From the NCBI GenBank assembly GCA_015067495.1, contig SVMI01000008.1, forward strand, positions 1 through 64,000: a DNA stretch of 64,000 nt, in the 5' to 3' direction. Position 1 is the stretch's first letter, and the number at the start of each line of letters is the position of its first letter. The translations under genes were made by a program, and so were the position numbers. The notes beneath the pieces are model-generated. The model was not told the origin of the DNA, did not search any database, and saw only the letters and a list, made by a program, of their open reading frames with translations. This DNA is from Oscillospiraceae bacterium (lineage in GTDB: Bacteria; Bacillota; Clostridia; Oscillospirales; Oscillospiraceae). Positions 23,565 through 32,740 of this stretch are shown piece by piece.

Positions 23565-24161
23565 GTGTCTAAAGTTGACCCTGACCATATAAAAAAGGAA
23601 CGCAACAAGACCATCCGCTGGGTGGTCACTATCTTTCTGGTCACCATTTTTGTTTCCGGCGCGATCACCCTGATCTCGGATGAGATCATGATCCGCAGCG
23701 GATTGGTGACCTCGTTTATCATTCTGCTGCTAATCGTTCTGATCGGCATTATCTTTGACATTATAGGCGTTGCTGTCACCTCTGCTGACGAATCGCCCTT
23801 CCATTCCATGGCTGCCAGAAAAGTCCCCGGCGCAAAGGAAGCACTGCAGCTTCTGCGCAAGGCGGAGCGTGCCAGTTCCATCTGCAATGACGTGATCGGC
23901 GACATTTGCGGCGTTATTTCCGGCACTGCCGCTGCAACGATTTCCGCGCAGCTGCTGGTGAGATTTGAATTTTCATGGCCGGCGATGGTCTCGCTTCTGA
24001 TGTCGGCTCTCGTCTCCGGGCTGACCGTTGGCGGCAAGGCGATCGGCAAGACCTTTGCTGTTAACTCTTCGACCACGATCGTACATTTTGTCGGAAGAAC
24101 CATCTACGCCTTGCGTTCATTCTTCTGCCGCAATTCCCAAAAAACGAACAACAATAGATAA
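23565..24161 (+). CDS. oapA: OLE-associated membrane protein OapA
   Basis: 198 aa, start GTG 23565 preceded by AAAGGAGTATGTCGAC. Four hydrophobic segments are expected (about residues 18-38, 46-70, 115-137, 140-165). A DUF21/CNNM-like cytoplasmic stretch DESPFHSMAARKVPGAKEA (near 76-94) lies between segments 2 and 3, and the protein has a basic C-terminus. In Bacillus halodurans the homologous protein binds OLE RNA and brings it to the membrane. It begins 27 bases after the RNA's closing stem, so RNA and protein share one transcript, and ends 15 bases before the dxs start. Confidence 0.87.
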   Translation: MSKVDPDHIKKERNKTIRWVVTIFLVTIFVSGAITLISDEIMIRSGLVTSFIILLLIVLIGIIFDIIGVAVTSADESPFHSMAARKVPGAKEALQLLRKAERASSICNDVIGDICGVISGTAAATISAQLLVRFEFSWPAMVSLLMSALVSGLTVGGKAIGKTFAVNSSTTIVHFVGRTIYALRSFFCRNSQKTNNNR

Positions 24162-24175
24162 GGTTGTGTCATTTT

Positions 24176-26041
24176 GTGAGTATTTTAGAGAAAATCCGCG
24201 GACATGAAGATCTTCGGAGCCTGACCGATGAGCAGAGAACTGTTCTGTGTCAGGAGATCAGAGATTTTCTGATTTCGCACGTTTCCATGACCGGCGGTCA
24301 TTTGGCATCGAATCTCGGTGTCGTAGAGCTGACGGTGGCATTGGAGACTGTTTTTGATACGCAAAAAGACCGTCTGGTATTTGATGTGGGTCATCAGTCT
24401 TATGTTCATAAGCTGTTGACCGGTCGCCAGGCGGCTTTTGGCACTTTACGCCAATTTGGCGGAATTGCGGGCTTTCCCAAGCCCAGCGAAAGTGATACCG
24501 ATGCGTTTGTAGCCGGACACGCATCTTCCTCCGTTTCCATTGCGCTTGGCATGGCGCGCGCCCGAACCTTGCTGCAGGAGGATTATCATGTTGTGGCACT
24601 GATCGGTGACGGTGCCGCCACCGGCGGTATGGTATATGAGGGGCTGAACGACGCCTCTTACAGCGGCGAACCGCTGATCATCATTCTTAACGATAACGAA
24701 ATGTCCATCGACAGAAACGTCGGCGGCATGTCCAAGCATCTTTCCAAGCTGCGTACAAAGGAACGATATCTCGGCATGAAGGAACGCTACCGCAGATCAA
24801 TGCAGCGCATTCCGGGCGGCAAATTCCTTTACAGCTTGTCCAGCGGCGCGAAGCGTTGGATCAAGCGATCTATTTTGCCTACAACCATCTTTGAAAACAT
24901 GGGTCTGAACTATCTGGGACCCATTGACGGTCATGATCTGGCGGAGCTGATCCGTGTGCTGAAGGTTGCAAAGACGATCAAAAGACCTGTCTTGCTGCAC
25001 GTTATGACCCAGAAGGGCTGCGGATATGTTCCCGCAGAGGAGAAACCCTCCCAATTTCACGGAGTCGGTCGGTTTGATCCTGTGTCCGGCGAGATATTGG
25101 GCGGTTCATCCTATACTTTTTCCAATGCTTTTGGTGATGCAATGTGCCGGCTTGCCATTGAAAATGAGCGCGTTTGTGCCATCACCGCGGCGATGCCGGG
25201 CGGTACCGGCTTGCTCGAGTTCAAGAAGCTGTTTCCCGATCGCCTGTTTGATGTCGGCATCGCGGAGGAACACGCAGTTTCCATGGCAGGCGGCTTGGCA
25301 AAGCAGGGCATGATCCCGGTCGTCGCGATCTACTCCACATTCCTGCAACGCTCCTTCGATCAGATCCTGCAGGACATTGCCATGCTGAATTTACACGTTG
25401 TTTTTGCTGTTGACCGCGCCGGACTTGTGGGCGAGGACGGCGAAACACATCACGGCGTCTTTGATGTTGGTTATCTGCGGCAGATCCCGAATATGACTGT
25501 TCTTTGCCCTGCGTCCACGCAGGAGCTTTCTGACATGCTGACATGGGCAGTTCAGAAGGGGAGCGGTCCGATCGCCATTCGATATCCTCGCGGTGGCGAC
25601 GGCAGGCTGACGGAATCTGCTTTTCAGGATGGCTGTAGCAGTGTCTGCTGTCATACCGCAGGCGAGGATGCTGCGGTCATTACCTATGGCACTACTGCTG
25701 AAATCGCCCTGCAAAGTGCTGAGCAGCTGGAGGCTGATGGGATCGCGGTGAAGGTTTTGCGGTTGCTTTCCGTCGATCCGCTTCCCGTTGATGCGATCAC
25801 TCAGCAGCTGGGTGCTGTTTCCAAAGTGCTGATCGCAGAAGAAGCCTGCGCCGGTTCGGGGATTCACGAGGCACTCGCATGGTCACTTCATAAGAAGCTT
25901 GAGAAGCTTCAAATTGAGAGCATTGATCTTGGCAGCCGGTTTGTGACCCATGGTTCGCTTTCACAGCTGCGCAAGCAGCTTGGTATCGATGCCGATGCCA
26001 TCGCCAATAAGGTCAGGGAGGTATTCCGGGATGAAAATTAA
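24176..26041 (+). CDS. dxs: 1-deoxy-D-xylulose-5-phosphate synthase
   Basis: 621-aa thiamine-diphosphate enzyme for the first step of the MEP isoprenoid pathway (pyruvate plus glyceraldehyde-3-phosphate). GGHLASNLGVVELTVAL (residues 38-54) and GDGAATGG (near 140) bind ThDP and metal; EEHAVSMAGGLA (near 365) holds the catalytic Glu and RYPRGG is near 465. The GTG at 24176 is chosen over TTG 24164 by homology of the N-terminus. Ends overlapping tlyA by 11 bp. Confidence 0.95.
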   Translation: MSILEKIRGHEDLRSLTDEQRTVLCQEIRDFLISHVSMTGGHLASNLGVVELTVALETVFDTQKDRLVFDVGHQSYVHKLLTGRQAAFGTLRQFGGIAGFPKPSESDTDAFVAGHASSSVSIALGMARARTLLQEDYHVVALIGDGAATGGMVYEGLNDASYSGEPLIIILNDNEMSIDRNVGGMSKHLSKLRTKERYLGMKERYRRSMQRIPGGKFLYSLSSGAKRWIKRSILPTTIFENMGLNYLGPIDGHDLAELIRVLKVAKTIKRPVLLHVMTQKGCGYVPAEEKPSQFHGVGRFDPVSGEILGGSSYTFSNAFGDAMCRLAIENERVCAITAAMPGGTGLLEFKKLFPDRLFDVGIAEEHAVSMAGGLAKQGMIPVVAIYSTFLQRSFDQILQDIAMLNLHVVFAVDRAGLVGEDGETHHGVFDVGYLRQIPNMTVLCPASTQELSDMLTWAVQKGSGPIAIRYPRGGDGRLTESAFQDGCSSVCCHTAGEDAAVITYGTTAEIALQSAEQLEADGIAVKVLRLLSVDPLPVDAITQQLGAVSKVLIAEEACAGSGIHEALAWSLHKKLEKLQIESIDLGSRFVTHGSLSQLRKQLGIDADAIANKVREVFRDEN

Positions 26042-26834
26042 AAAACGTCTGGATGTTCTGCTGACCGAACAGATGTATGCCGATACCCGATCCAAGGCAC
26101 AGGCGATCATCATGGCGGGCTTGGTCTATGTTAACGGACAAAAGGCAGACAAGCCCGGTGTTTCCTACGAGGAAAACGTTCAGATAGAAGTGCGTGGACA
26201 AACCTGCCCTTATGTCAGCCGCGGCGGACTGAAGCTTGAGAAAGCCTTGCGGGATTTCGGTGTCAAGCCGGAGGGCTTTGTGTGCAGCGATTCCGGCGCT
26301 TCTACAGGCGGTTTTACCGATTGCCTGCTGCAGCAGGGCGCCCGGAAGGTCTTTGCTATTGACGTGGGCTACGGTCAGCTTGACTGGAAGATCCGTTCCG
26401 ACGAGCGCGTGGTTGTGATGGAACGCACCAATATTCGCTACGTAACACCCGAGGATCTTGGAGAAGCACTTGATCTTTCTGTGATCGATGTGAGCTTTAT
26501 CTCCTTGAAGATCGTTCTGCCCACCATTAAGACGCTCCTCAAGCCGACCGGTCAGGTGCTTTGCCTGATCAAACCGCAGTTTGAGGCAGGGAAGGAAAAG
26601 GTTGGCAAAAAGGGTGTCGTACGTGACCCTGAGACCCATAAAGAGGTTCTTGACACCTTTGTACAGACTGTCAATGAACTTGGTTTTCGGATACTTGGTC
26701 TGACCTTCTCGCCCGTGAAAGGCCCGGAAGGCAACATTGAATTTTTGAGTCATCTGACCCTTGCGGATGTGGAGGGCATTGTTCCTGACACCGCTGCAGT
26801 GGTAGCGGATGCTCATAAAACCTTGAAGGGGTGA
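26031..26834 (+). CDS. tlyA: TlyA-family rRNA (cytidine-2'-O)-methyltransferase
   Basis: 267 aa. S4 RNA-binding domain at residues 1-65 (RLDVLLTEQMYADTRSKAQAI) and a FtsJ-like Rossmann methyltransferase domain with SDSGASTGGFTDCLLQ (near 86), AIDVGYGQLDW, and the K-PQFEAGKEK catalytic region (near 185). Such enzymes methylate ribose of 16S and 23S rRNA and affect capreomycin susceptibility. It is translationally coupled to dxs. Confidence 0.92.
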   Translation: MKIKKRLDVLLTEQMYADTRSKAQAIIMAGLVYVNGQKADKPGVSYEENVQIEVRGQTCPYVSRGGLKLEKALRDFGVKPEGFVCSDSGASTGGFTDCLLQQGARKVFAIDVGYGQLDWKIRSDERVVVMERTNIRYVTPEDLGEALDLSVIDVSFISLKIVLPTIKTLLKPTGQVLCLIKPQFEAGKEKVGKKGVVRDPETHKEVLDTFVQTVNELGFRILGLTFSPVKGPEGNIEFLSHLTLADVEGIVPDTAAVVADAHKTLKG

Positions 26835-26838
26835 TACG

Positions 26839-27705
26839 ATGAAAAAGGTAATACTGACCCCCAATCCTTACCGCGACAAGGAATTTCAGACCGTCAGGCG
26901 CGCGATGAGAATCCTGAAGGATGCCGGCATCGATGTTCGTCTGTGCCTGCCTTTCGAAGTGGACAAGGGCTTTGAGCTGCCCAAGGATCTCCGTTTTTCC
27001 CGAATCGAGCGGGAAATGCACGACTCAGATCTGATCGTCTGTTTTGGCGGTGACGGCACAATTCTGCATATGTCCAAAATGGCGACCCGCGCAGGTCTTC
27101 CGATCCTTGGAATCAACATCGGCACAATGGGTTTTATCGCCGAACTGGAAAGCTCGGAGCTGGATCAGCTGAAGCGTCTTGCTACCGGCGATTACACCAT
27201 CGACAAGCGTATGATGCTGGATGTGACCGTTCAGCGTGACCGTGATATCATTTTCCACGACATTTGTCTGAACGATGTTGCGATCACAAAGGGCGCGGTC
27301 GCCCGTATCGTCCATCTGGCTGTTGCCTGCGATGGCGTTCAGGCACTGGAATGCGGCGGAGATGGCTTGATCGTTGCCACACCTACCGGCTCCACTGCCT
27401 ACAGTCTGTCTGCCGGCGGTCCGATCGTTGAGCCTGAGGCGCACAGCATTTTGATCACTCCTATTTGTGCCCATGATGTCAGAAGCCGCTGTATGGTCTC
27501 CTCAGACAAGCGCATCATCACGGTCAAGCTGGCTGCCAACGCAAGAAGAAATGCCTTCCTGTCTGTTGACGGCGGAAAAGCGGTGCGCTTGAATATGGGT
27601 GACGTGACGACAATTAAGAAGTCTGCTCTCGAGACACGACTTGTCCGTCTCAAGGAGCGCAGCTTCTATGACATCGTAGATTTGAAGTTTAGAAATACAA
27701 GATGA
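26839..27705 (+). CDS. nadK: NAD kinase
   Basis: 288-aa kinase making NADP from NAD. VCFGGDGTILHMS (near residue 68) is the GGDG ATP-binding motif, NIGTMGFIAE (near 97) and DGLIVATPTGSTAYSLSAGG (near 180) are conserved. Fifth gene from the OLE RNA, beginning 4 bases after tlyA. Length normal. Confidence 0.95.
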   Translation: MKKVILTPNPYRDKEFQTVRRAMRILKDAGIDVRLCLPFEVDKGFELPKDLRFSRIEREMHDSDLIVCFGGDGTILHMSKMATRAGLPILGINIGTMGFIAELESSELDQLKRLATGDYTIDKRMMLDVTVQRDRDIIFHDICLNDVAITKGAVARIVHLAVACDGVQALECGGDGLIVATPTGSTAYSLSAGGPIVEPEAHSILITPICAHDVRSRCMVSSDKRIITVKLAANARRNAFLSVDGGKAVRLNMGDVTTIKKSALETRLVRLKERSFYDIVDLKFRNTR

Positions 27706-27713
27706 GGTAGATT

Positions 27714-28169
27714 ATGAAAGCACAAAGACAAGCTAAGATCGTTGAGATCATCTCCAATAAAAATGTCGAAACCCAAGAGCAGCTGCTTGCTGAGCTGCAG
27801 GAAGCAGGCTTTCACAGCACACAAGCAACCATTTCCCGTGACATCAAGGAGCTGCGGATCATTAAGGAACTGACCAGCTTTGGCACATACCGCTACACCG
27901 TGTCGAGCAGTGATGTTTCCACTTCCTTTTCGGGAAGACTGAATATGATTTTCCGGGAATGTATCACCAATTTTGACTATGCCCAGAATATTTTGGTCAT
28001 TCATACACTTCCGGGTCTTGCATCCGCTGCAGCCTCTGCAATCGATGCCATGAGCATGAGTGTGGTTCTTGGCACGCTGGCAGGTGATGATACCGTTTTC
28101 GTTGTCATGCGTGACAATAATGCCGCTGCAGCCTTCTGCGGCGAGATCAAGAGCTTGCTGGATATGTAA
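27714..28169 (+). CDS. argR: Arginine repressor ArgR/AhrC
   Basis: 151 aa. N-terminal winged helix (residues 1-70) with STQATISRDIKELRIIKE, and a C-terminal oligomerisation/arginine-binding domain with IHTLPGLASAAASAIDAM and GTLAGDDTVFVVMRD (the Asp-Asp pair contacts arginine). Represses arginine biosynthesis and activates catabolism in the presence of arginine. GGTAG precedes the ATG. Typical neighbour of recN. Confidence 0.95.
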   Translation: MKAQRQAKIVEIISNKNVETQEQLLAELQEAGFHSTQATISRDIKELRIIKELTSFGTYRYTVSSSDVSTSFSGRLNMIFRECITNFDYAQNILVIHTLPGLASAAASAIDAMSMSVVLGTLAGDDTVFVVMRDNNAAAAFCGEIKSLLDM

Positions 28170-28186
28170 CTTCGGGAGGTTTTCCT

Positions 28187-29833
28187 ATGCTGAGTCTTCT
28201 GCACATTGAGAATATTGCAGTTATTGAGCAGGCGGATATTTCCTTTGATCGTGGCTTTAACGTACTCACAGGCGAGACCGGTGCAGGTAAATCCATCGTC
28301 ATCGATGCGATTTCTGCCGTTTTGGGAGAGCGGGCGTACCGTGATATGATCCGTACAGGCACAGACAAGGCATCTGTGCGGGCTGTTTTTACCGATGTTC
28401 CCCGGTTTTCGTGGTTTGAGGAGTTTGGTGTCCCTTATGATGCGGAAACCGTCATCCAGCGTGAGATACATTTAGATGGCAGGAATGTCTGCCGTGTCAA
28501 CGGAACGCTTGTTTCTGTGTCGATCCTGCGAAAGCTTGGCATTCAGCTGATCAATATCCACGGTCAGCACGATTCGGCATCGTTGTTTGATGAGGAGAAC
28601 CATCTGACTTTTTTGGATGATTTTTCTGATAACGGCGGGCTGCGTGAGAATTATGCTGATAAGTTTTCGACAGTTTCTGCCCTCAGGCGGGAGATCGAGT
28701 CGCTGACCATGGACGAAGGAGAGAAGCTTCGACGTATGGAGATGCTTCGCTATCAGATTGCCGAGATCGAAAAAGCCCAGCTGGAGGTTGGTGAGGATGA
28801 GGTGCTCGAGGAGCGCCGTAAGCTCCTGCAGAATGCCGAAAAGATCGCTGACGGCATGAACGAAGCGGTTGAAAACCTCTACGGCGGTGACGATACCGAT
28901 GGTGCTGCAACCATGCTGTCCGTTGCGGCACATTCACTTTCCCGTATCGCAAAGTTCAGCGATCAGATCTCCGAGCTTCAGGAGAAGGTCGCTGACCTGA
29001 TGTATCAGGTGCAGGATGTAGCGGAGCTGGTGCGGGATGCCCGGGATGAGTTGAGTTATTCCGCCGATGAATTGGAGCAGATCGAATATCGTTTGGACAT
29101 CATTCACAAGATGCGGCGCAAATACGGCACGACTTGTGCGGATATTCTTGACTATCTTGAGAAGGCAAAGGTCGAGCTGGACGAGATCGAGTTTGCCGAT
29201 GACCATTTGGAGCGGCTGAAATCAAAGCTCGCCAAAGCAGAAAAAGAGGCTTGGGATGCGGCAAAGCAGCTGCGCAGTGACCGCATGACCGCCGCTCAGC
29301 GGATGTCGAAGCACATTCTGGAGGAGTTGACACAGCTGGATATGCCCCGGGTTCAGTTCGAATGTCGCTTCACTGAAACGGATTTGACCGTGCGGGGTGT
29401 GGACGCAGTTGCGTTTTATATGTCCGCCAACGCCGGCGAAGACCTGAAACCGCTCAGCAAGGTCGCATCCGGCGGTGAGCTGGCACGCATCATGCTGGCG
29501 ATGAAGAATGTTCTTGCAGAACGCGATCAGGTAGCTACGCTGATTTTCGACGAGGTCGATACCGGCGTTTCCGGTCGGGCTGCGCAAAAGGTAGCTGAAA
29601 AGCTCAGAAGTGTCGCGATCCACAAGCAGGTGCTGTGTGTTACCCATCTGCCGCAGCTGGCGGCATTGGCACAGACCCATCTGCTGATTGCCAAGGGCGA
29701 ACGGAACGGACGTACATATACAACTGTCACTCCCTTGGATCTTGAAGGCAGAAAGCAGGAGCTTGCCCGCATCATCGGCGGTACAAACATCACAGAAACA
29801 ACACTCAGGAGCGCCGAGGAAATGCTGGGATGA
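28187..29833 (+). CDS. recN: DNA repair protein RecN
   Basis: 548-aa SMC-like ATPase for double-strand-break repair. Walker A GETGAGKSIVID (residues 30-41); the central coiled coil runs from about 160 to 340; the signature ASGGELARIMLAMK is near 428 and Walker B TLIFDEVDTGVSG near 454. The start follows GGGAGGTTTTCC. The stop overlaps the next small lipoprotein gene (ATGA). Confidence 0.96.
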   Translation: MLSLLHIENIAVIEQADISFDRGFNVLTGETGAGKSIVIDAISAVLGERAYRDMIRTGTDKASVRAVFTDVPRFSWFEEFGVPYDAETVIQREIHLDGRNVCRVNGTLVSVSILRKLGIQLINIHGQHDSASLFDEENHLTFLDDFSDNGGLRENYADKFSTVSALRREIESLTMDEGEKLRRMEMLRYQIAEIEKAQLEVGEDEVLEERRKLLQNAEKIADGMNEAVENLYGGDDTDGAATMLSVAAHSLSRIAKFSDQISELQEKVADLMYQVQDVAELVRDARDELSYSADELEQIEYRLDIIHKMRRKYGTTCADILDYLEKAKVELDEIEFADDHLERLKSKLAKAEKEAWDAAKQLRSDRMTAAQRMSKHILEELTQLDMPRVQFECRFTETDLTVRGVDAVAFYMSANAGEDLKPLSKVASGGELARIMLAMKNVLAERDQVATLIFDEVDTGVSGRAAQKVAEKLRSVAIHKQVLCVTHLPQLAALAQTHLLIAKGERNGRTYTTVTPLDLEGRKQELARIIGGTNITETTLRSAEEMLG

Positions 29834-30231
29834 GACGTTATTTTGTTTTATTTCTAATCGTATTGCTGCTGTTTTCCTCCTGTTCCTCCTATCGTGAGGA
29901 TGTGACTCCCGAGGAAATCGTTGCGGCATACGAAGCCGCCGGTTATTCTGTTTGGTTTCGATATTATGACGAAAAGCTGGAGAATGGCGAGATCGGCTAT
30001 ATTCAAGCCAATCATCCCGATGGTGATTACATCTACTTCTCCATTTTTGAGACCGAGGAAGAGGCAAAGGCTTGCAAGGAGGAATTTTATCATCCTGTTG
30101 CGATGGGATTATTTTCTGTTGTCTTCGGAGATCCTTCGTGGCAGCGGTGGGAGGTATACGAAAACATCGTCATTCAGTACGATGAGCCGGAATTTTATGA
30201 CGTATTCCTCGATTTGCTGAAAGAAAAATGA
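29830..30231 (+). CDS. Small putative lipoprotein, unknown
   Basis: 133 aa. Signal peptide with basic MRRY, hydrophobic core FVLFLIVLLLF and a lipobox SSC at residues 16-18, so Cys18 would be the lipid-modified N-terminus. The mature part is strongly acidic with many aromatic residues (WFRYYDEKLENGE, DYIYFSIFETEEEAKA). It starts inside the recN stop codon and so is co-transcribed with the OLE operon. No family recognised; it may bind a ligand or a cation outside the cell. Confidence 0.72.
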   Translation: MRRYFVLFLIVLLLFSSCSSYREDVTPEEIVAAYEAAGYSVWFRYYDEKLENGEIGYIQANHPDGDYIYFSIFETEEEAKACKEEFYHPVAMGLFSVVFGDPSWQRWEVYENIVIQYDEPEFYDVFLDLLKEK

Positions 30232-30235
30232 ATTC

Positions 30236-30264
30236 TTGACAAAAAGCCGGATTTTTGTTAGGAT
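30236..30264 (+). promoter_or_regulatory. Promoter of the tyrosine T-box transcript
   Basis: -35 TTGACA (30236-30241), 17-nt spacer, -10 TAGGAT (30259-30264). Confidence 0.75.
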
Positions 30265-30526
30265 ATTTCCAACGCAAGGATGGGATGAAGTAGGCGTATC
30301 TTTTTCTGTCAGAGAGCTGCCGGTTGGTGCAAGGCAGTGAGAAAACGCGCTGAAATACCTCCCGGAGCGGTCTTCCTGAAAACACAGTAGGGAAGAACGG
30401 GTTCGCCCGAAACAGCGTCAGGTGTTGTTTGACACCGTGAGGGTTGCATTGTGAGATGCAACTGAACCAGAGGTGGTACCGCGTTCATTACGCCCTCTGT
30501 CCGCATGGACAGAGGGCGTTTTTTCT
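30265..30526 (+). promoter_or_regulatory. Tyrosine-specific T-box leader
   Basis: Stem I contains the AGAGAG bulge and the GGTTGGTG distal region near 30311-30330; specifier codon TAC (Tyr) lies at 30356-30358 within GAAATACCTCCCGGAGC. The antiterminator T-box motif AGAGGTGGTACCGCG is near 30469-30483, and the competing terminator CGCCCTCTGTCC / GGACAGAGGGCG with T-run is 30491-30525. Uncharged tRNA-Tyr would pair here and allow transcription of the peptidase and tyrS. Confidence 0.92.
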
Positions 30527-30545
30527 GCAAAAGGAGAGAGATAGA

Positions 30546-31469
30546 ATGATCAATACGCCGATGGACATCCTTGAGCTGTTTCCCGTTCGCAAGACCGGCA
30601 AACAGAAGCAGGCATTTCGGTCAGCGGTGAAGGATTATGCTGAAAAGTTGGGATATTCCGTTGCTGTTGAGAAGGGGAGCTTTGGAGCGATGAACATCGT
30701 GATCGGCGATCCCGATAGCGCCAAGTATTTGGTGACTGCACATTATGACACGCCGGCAAGGATGCTTTTTCCCAATTTCATCACGCCCTGCAATTTTGCC
30801 GTATATCTTGCCTATCAAATTCTGATCGTGCTGTTGTTCTTTGTGGCGGCATTCGTGGTTTCCTTTGTTGTCACGTTGGCTACCGGTTTAGAGGAACTGG
30901 CATTTTTCAGTGCTTATATCAGCTATTTCGGCTTGCTTTTTCTGATGATGTTCGGACCTGCAAACCGCCACAATTACAATGACAACACCTCAGGCGTAAT
31001 CACGTTGCTGGAAATTGCGTGTACCATGCCCAAACATCTGCGGCGCAAGGTATGCTTTGTCTTATTTGACCTTGAAGAAGCCGGTCTGATCGGCTCTGCA
31101 TCCTATCGAAAAGCACACAAGCATGCCACCGCAAATCAGATCGTTTTGAACCTTGACTGTGTCGGTGACGGAAACGAGATCGTCATGTTCCCCAATAAAT
31201 TATTGAAAGGCAACGCGAAGTATATGGATCGGCTTGACAGCATCTGCGGTCAGTTTGGTGAACGAAAATTGGTACTTCACCGAAAAGGCTTTGCAATCTG
31301 CCCCTCTGACAGCAGTAACTTTCCGTTGGGAGTGGGCATTATGGCGTTTAAGCGCAAGAAGCTGATCGGCTTGTATTGCGACCGCATCCACACAGAACGG
31401 GACACAATTCTCGAACAAACCAATATCAACATTTTGAGATCGGCTCTTATTACGCTGATCTGCCAATAA
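30546..31469 (+). CDS. Membrane M28-family zinc peptidase under Tyr T-box
   Basis: 307 aa. Di-zinc peptidase ligands visible in VTAHYDTP (near residue 62), YNDNTSGV (near 142), [11 protein letters not shown] (catalytic Glu-Glu near 172), LDCVGDGN (near 200) and RIHTERDT (near 280). Two hydrophobic segments (about 80-105 and 110-140) are inserted between the first two ligand motifs, so it is membrane-embedded. ATG after GGAGAGAGATAGA. Lies between the Tyr T-box and tyrS, so its expression follows tyrosine limitation; it may release tyrosine from peptides. Confidence 0.78.
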   Translation: MINTPMDILELFPVRKTGKQKQAFRSAVKDYAEKLGYSVAVEKGSFGAMNIVIGDPDSAKYLVTAHYDTPARMLFPNFITPCNFAVYLAYQILIVLLFFVAAFVVSFVVTLATGLEELAFFSAYISYFGLLFLMMFGPANRHNYNDNTSGVITLLEIACTMPKHLRRKVCFVLFDLEEAGLIGSASYRKAHKHATANQIVLNLDCVGDGNEIVMFPNKLLKGNAKYMDRLDSICGQFGERKLVLHRKGFAICPSDSSNFPLGVGIMAFKRKKLIGLYCDRIHTERDTILEQTNINILRSALITLICQ

Positions 31470-31483
31470 AAGGAGAGAATATT

Positions 31484-32704
31484 ATGAAACTTTATGATGA
31501 ACTGGTTGCCCGCGGCTTGATCGCGCAGGTGACCAACGAAGAAGAGATCCGCGAGATGATCGACAACGGCAAGGCGACCTTCTACATCGGTTTTGACCCT
31601 ACGGCTGACTCCCTGCACGTCGGTCACTTTATGGCACTTTGCCTGATGAAGCGCCTGCAAATGGCAGGTAACAAGCCCATTGCGCTCATCGGCGGCGGCA
31701 CTGCCATGATCGGCGACCCCTCCGGCCGTACCGATATGCGCTCCATGATGACGCAGGAGACCATCCAGCACAACTGCGATTGCTTCAAAAAGCAGATGGA
31801 GCGTTTCATTGAGTTTGGTGAAGGCAAGGCTCGCATGGTCAACAATGCTGACTGGCTGCTGAACCTGAATTACGTTGATTTCATCCGTGAGATCGGCGGC
31901 TGCTTCTCAGTCAACAACATGCTGCGTGCGGAATGCTTCAAGCAGAGAATGGAAAAGGGTCTTTCCTTCCTTGAATTCAACTACATGCCCATGCAGTCCT
32001 ACGACTTCTACTACCTGTTCCAGCACTACGGCTGCAACATGCAGTTCGGCGGCAATGATCAGTGGAGCAACATGCTGGGCGGTACGGAGCTGATCCGTCG
32101 CAAGCTGGGCAAGGACGCCCATGCCATGACCATCACATTGCTTCTCAACTCTGAGGGTAAGAAGATGGGCAAGACTGCCTCCGGCGCGGTGTGGCTCGAT
32201 CCCAATAAGACCAGTCCCTTTGATTTCTACCAGTACTGGCGCAATGTGGAGGATGCAGATGTCCTGAAGTGCATCCGTATGCTGACCTTCCTGCCCATGG
32301 AGGAGATCGATGCCATGTCCGACTGGAAGGATGCCCAGCTGAACACCGCCAAGGAGATCCTTGCCTACGAGCTGACCAAGCTGGTTCACGGCGAGGAAGA
32401 GGCTGACAAGGCAAAGGCTGCGGCGAAGGCACTTTTTGCCGGCGGTGATGATGCGAATATGCCTACCACCGAAATCGCGGCTGACAAGCTCACTGACGGC
32501 AAGATCGGCATCCTGAACCTGATGGTCGCCTGCGGTCTGGCACCTTCCAACAAGCAGGCACGTCAGCTTGTAGAGCAGGGCGGTGTATTCGTCAATGACG
32601 AGAAGGTTCCCGCACCCACCTTTGCGGTGACTGAGGAAATGCTGAAGGAAGGCGTCAAGATCCGCAAGGGCAAGAAGGTCTTCCATAAGGCGATTCTGGC
32701 TTAA
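31484..32704 (+). CDS. tyrS: Tyrosine--tRNA ligase
   Basis: 406-aa class I synthetase charging tRNA-Tyr. [16 protein letters not shown] (near residues 34-49) is the HIGH region, KMGKTASG (near 229) the KMSKS equivalent, and the C-terminal S4 domain ([13 protein letters not shown]) spans residues 340-405. Preceded by AAAGGAGAG; 14 bases after the M28 gene and controlled by the T-box upstream of it. TyrS of the longer (406 aa) branch. Confidence 0.96.
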   Translation: MKLYDELVARGLIAQVTNEEEIREMIDNGKATFYIGFDPTADSLHVGHFMALCLMKRLQMAGNKPIALIGGGTAMIGDPSGRTDMRSMMTQETIQHNCDCFKKQMERFIEFGEGKARMVNNADWLLNLNYVDFIREIGGCFSVNNMLRAECFKQRMEKGLSFLEFNYMPMQSYDFYYLFQHYGCNMQFGGNDQWSNMLGGTELIRRKLGKDAHAMTITLLLNSEGKKMGKTASGAVWLDPNKTSPFDFYQYWRNVEDADVLKCIRMLTFLPMEEIDAMSDWKDAQLNTAKEILAYELTKLVHGEEEADKAKAAAKALFAGGDDANMPTTEIAADKLTDGKIGILNLMVACGLAPSNKQARQLVEQGGVFVNDEKVPAPTFAVTEEMLKEGVKIRKGKKVFHKAILA

Positions 32705-32710
32705 TTTCAG

Positions 32711-32740
32711 AAGAACCACCGCAATCGCGGTGGTTCTTTT
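32711..32740. terminator. Bidirectional terminator, tyrS / dapA
   Basis: AAGAACCACCGC-AATC-GCGGTGGTTCTTTT between convergent genes; the hairpin reaches the dapA stop. Confidence 0.9.
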
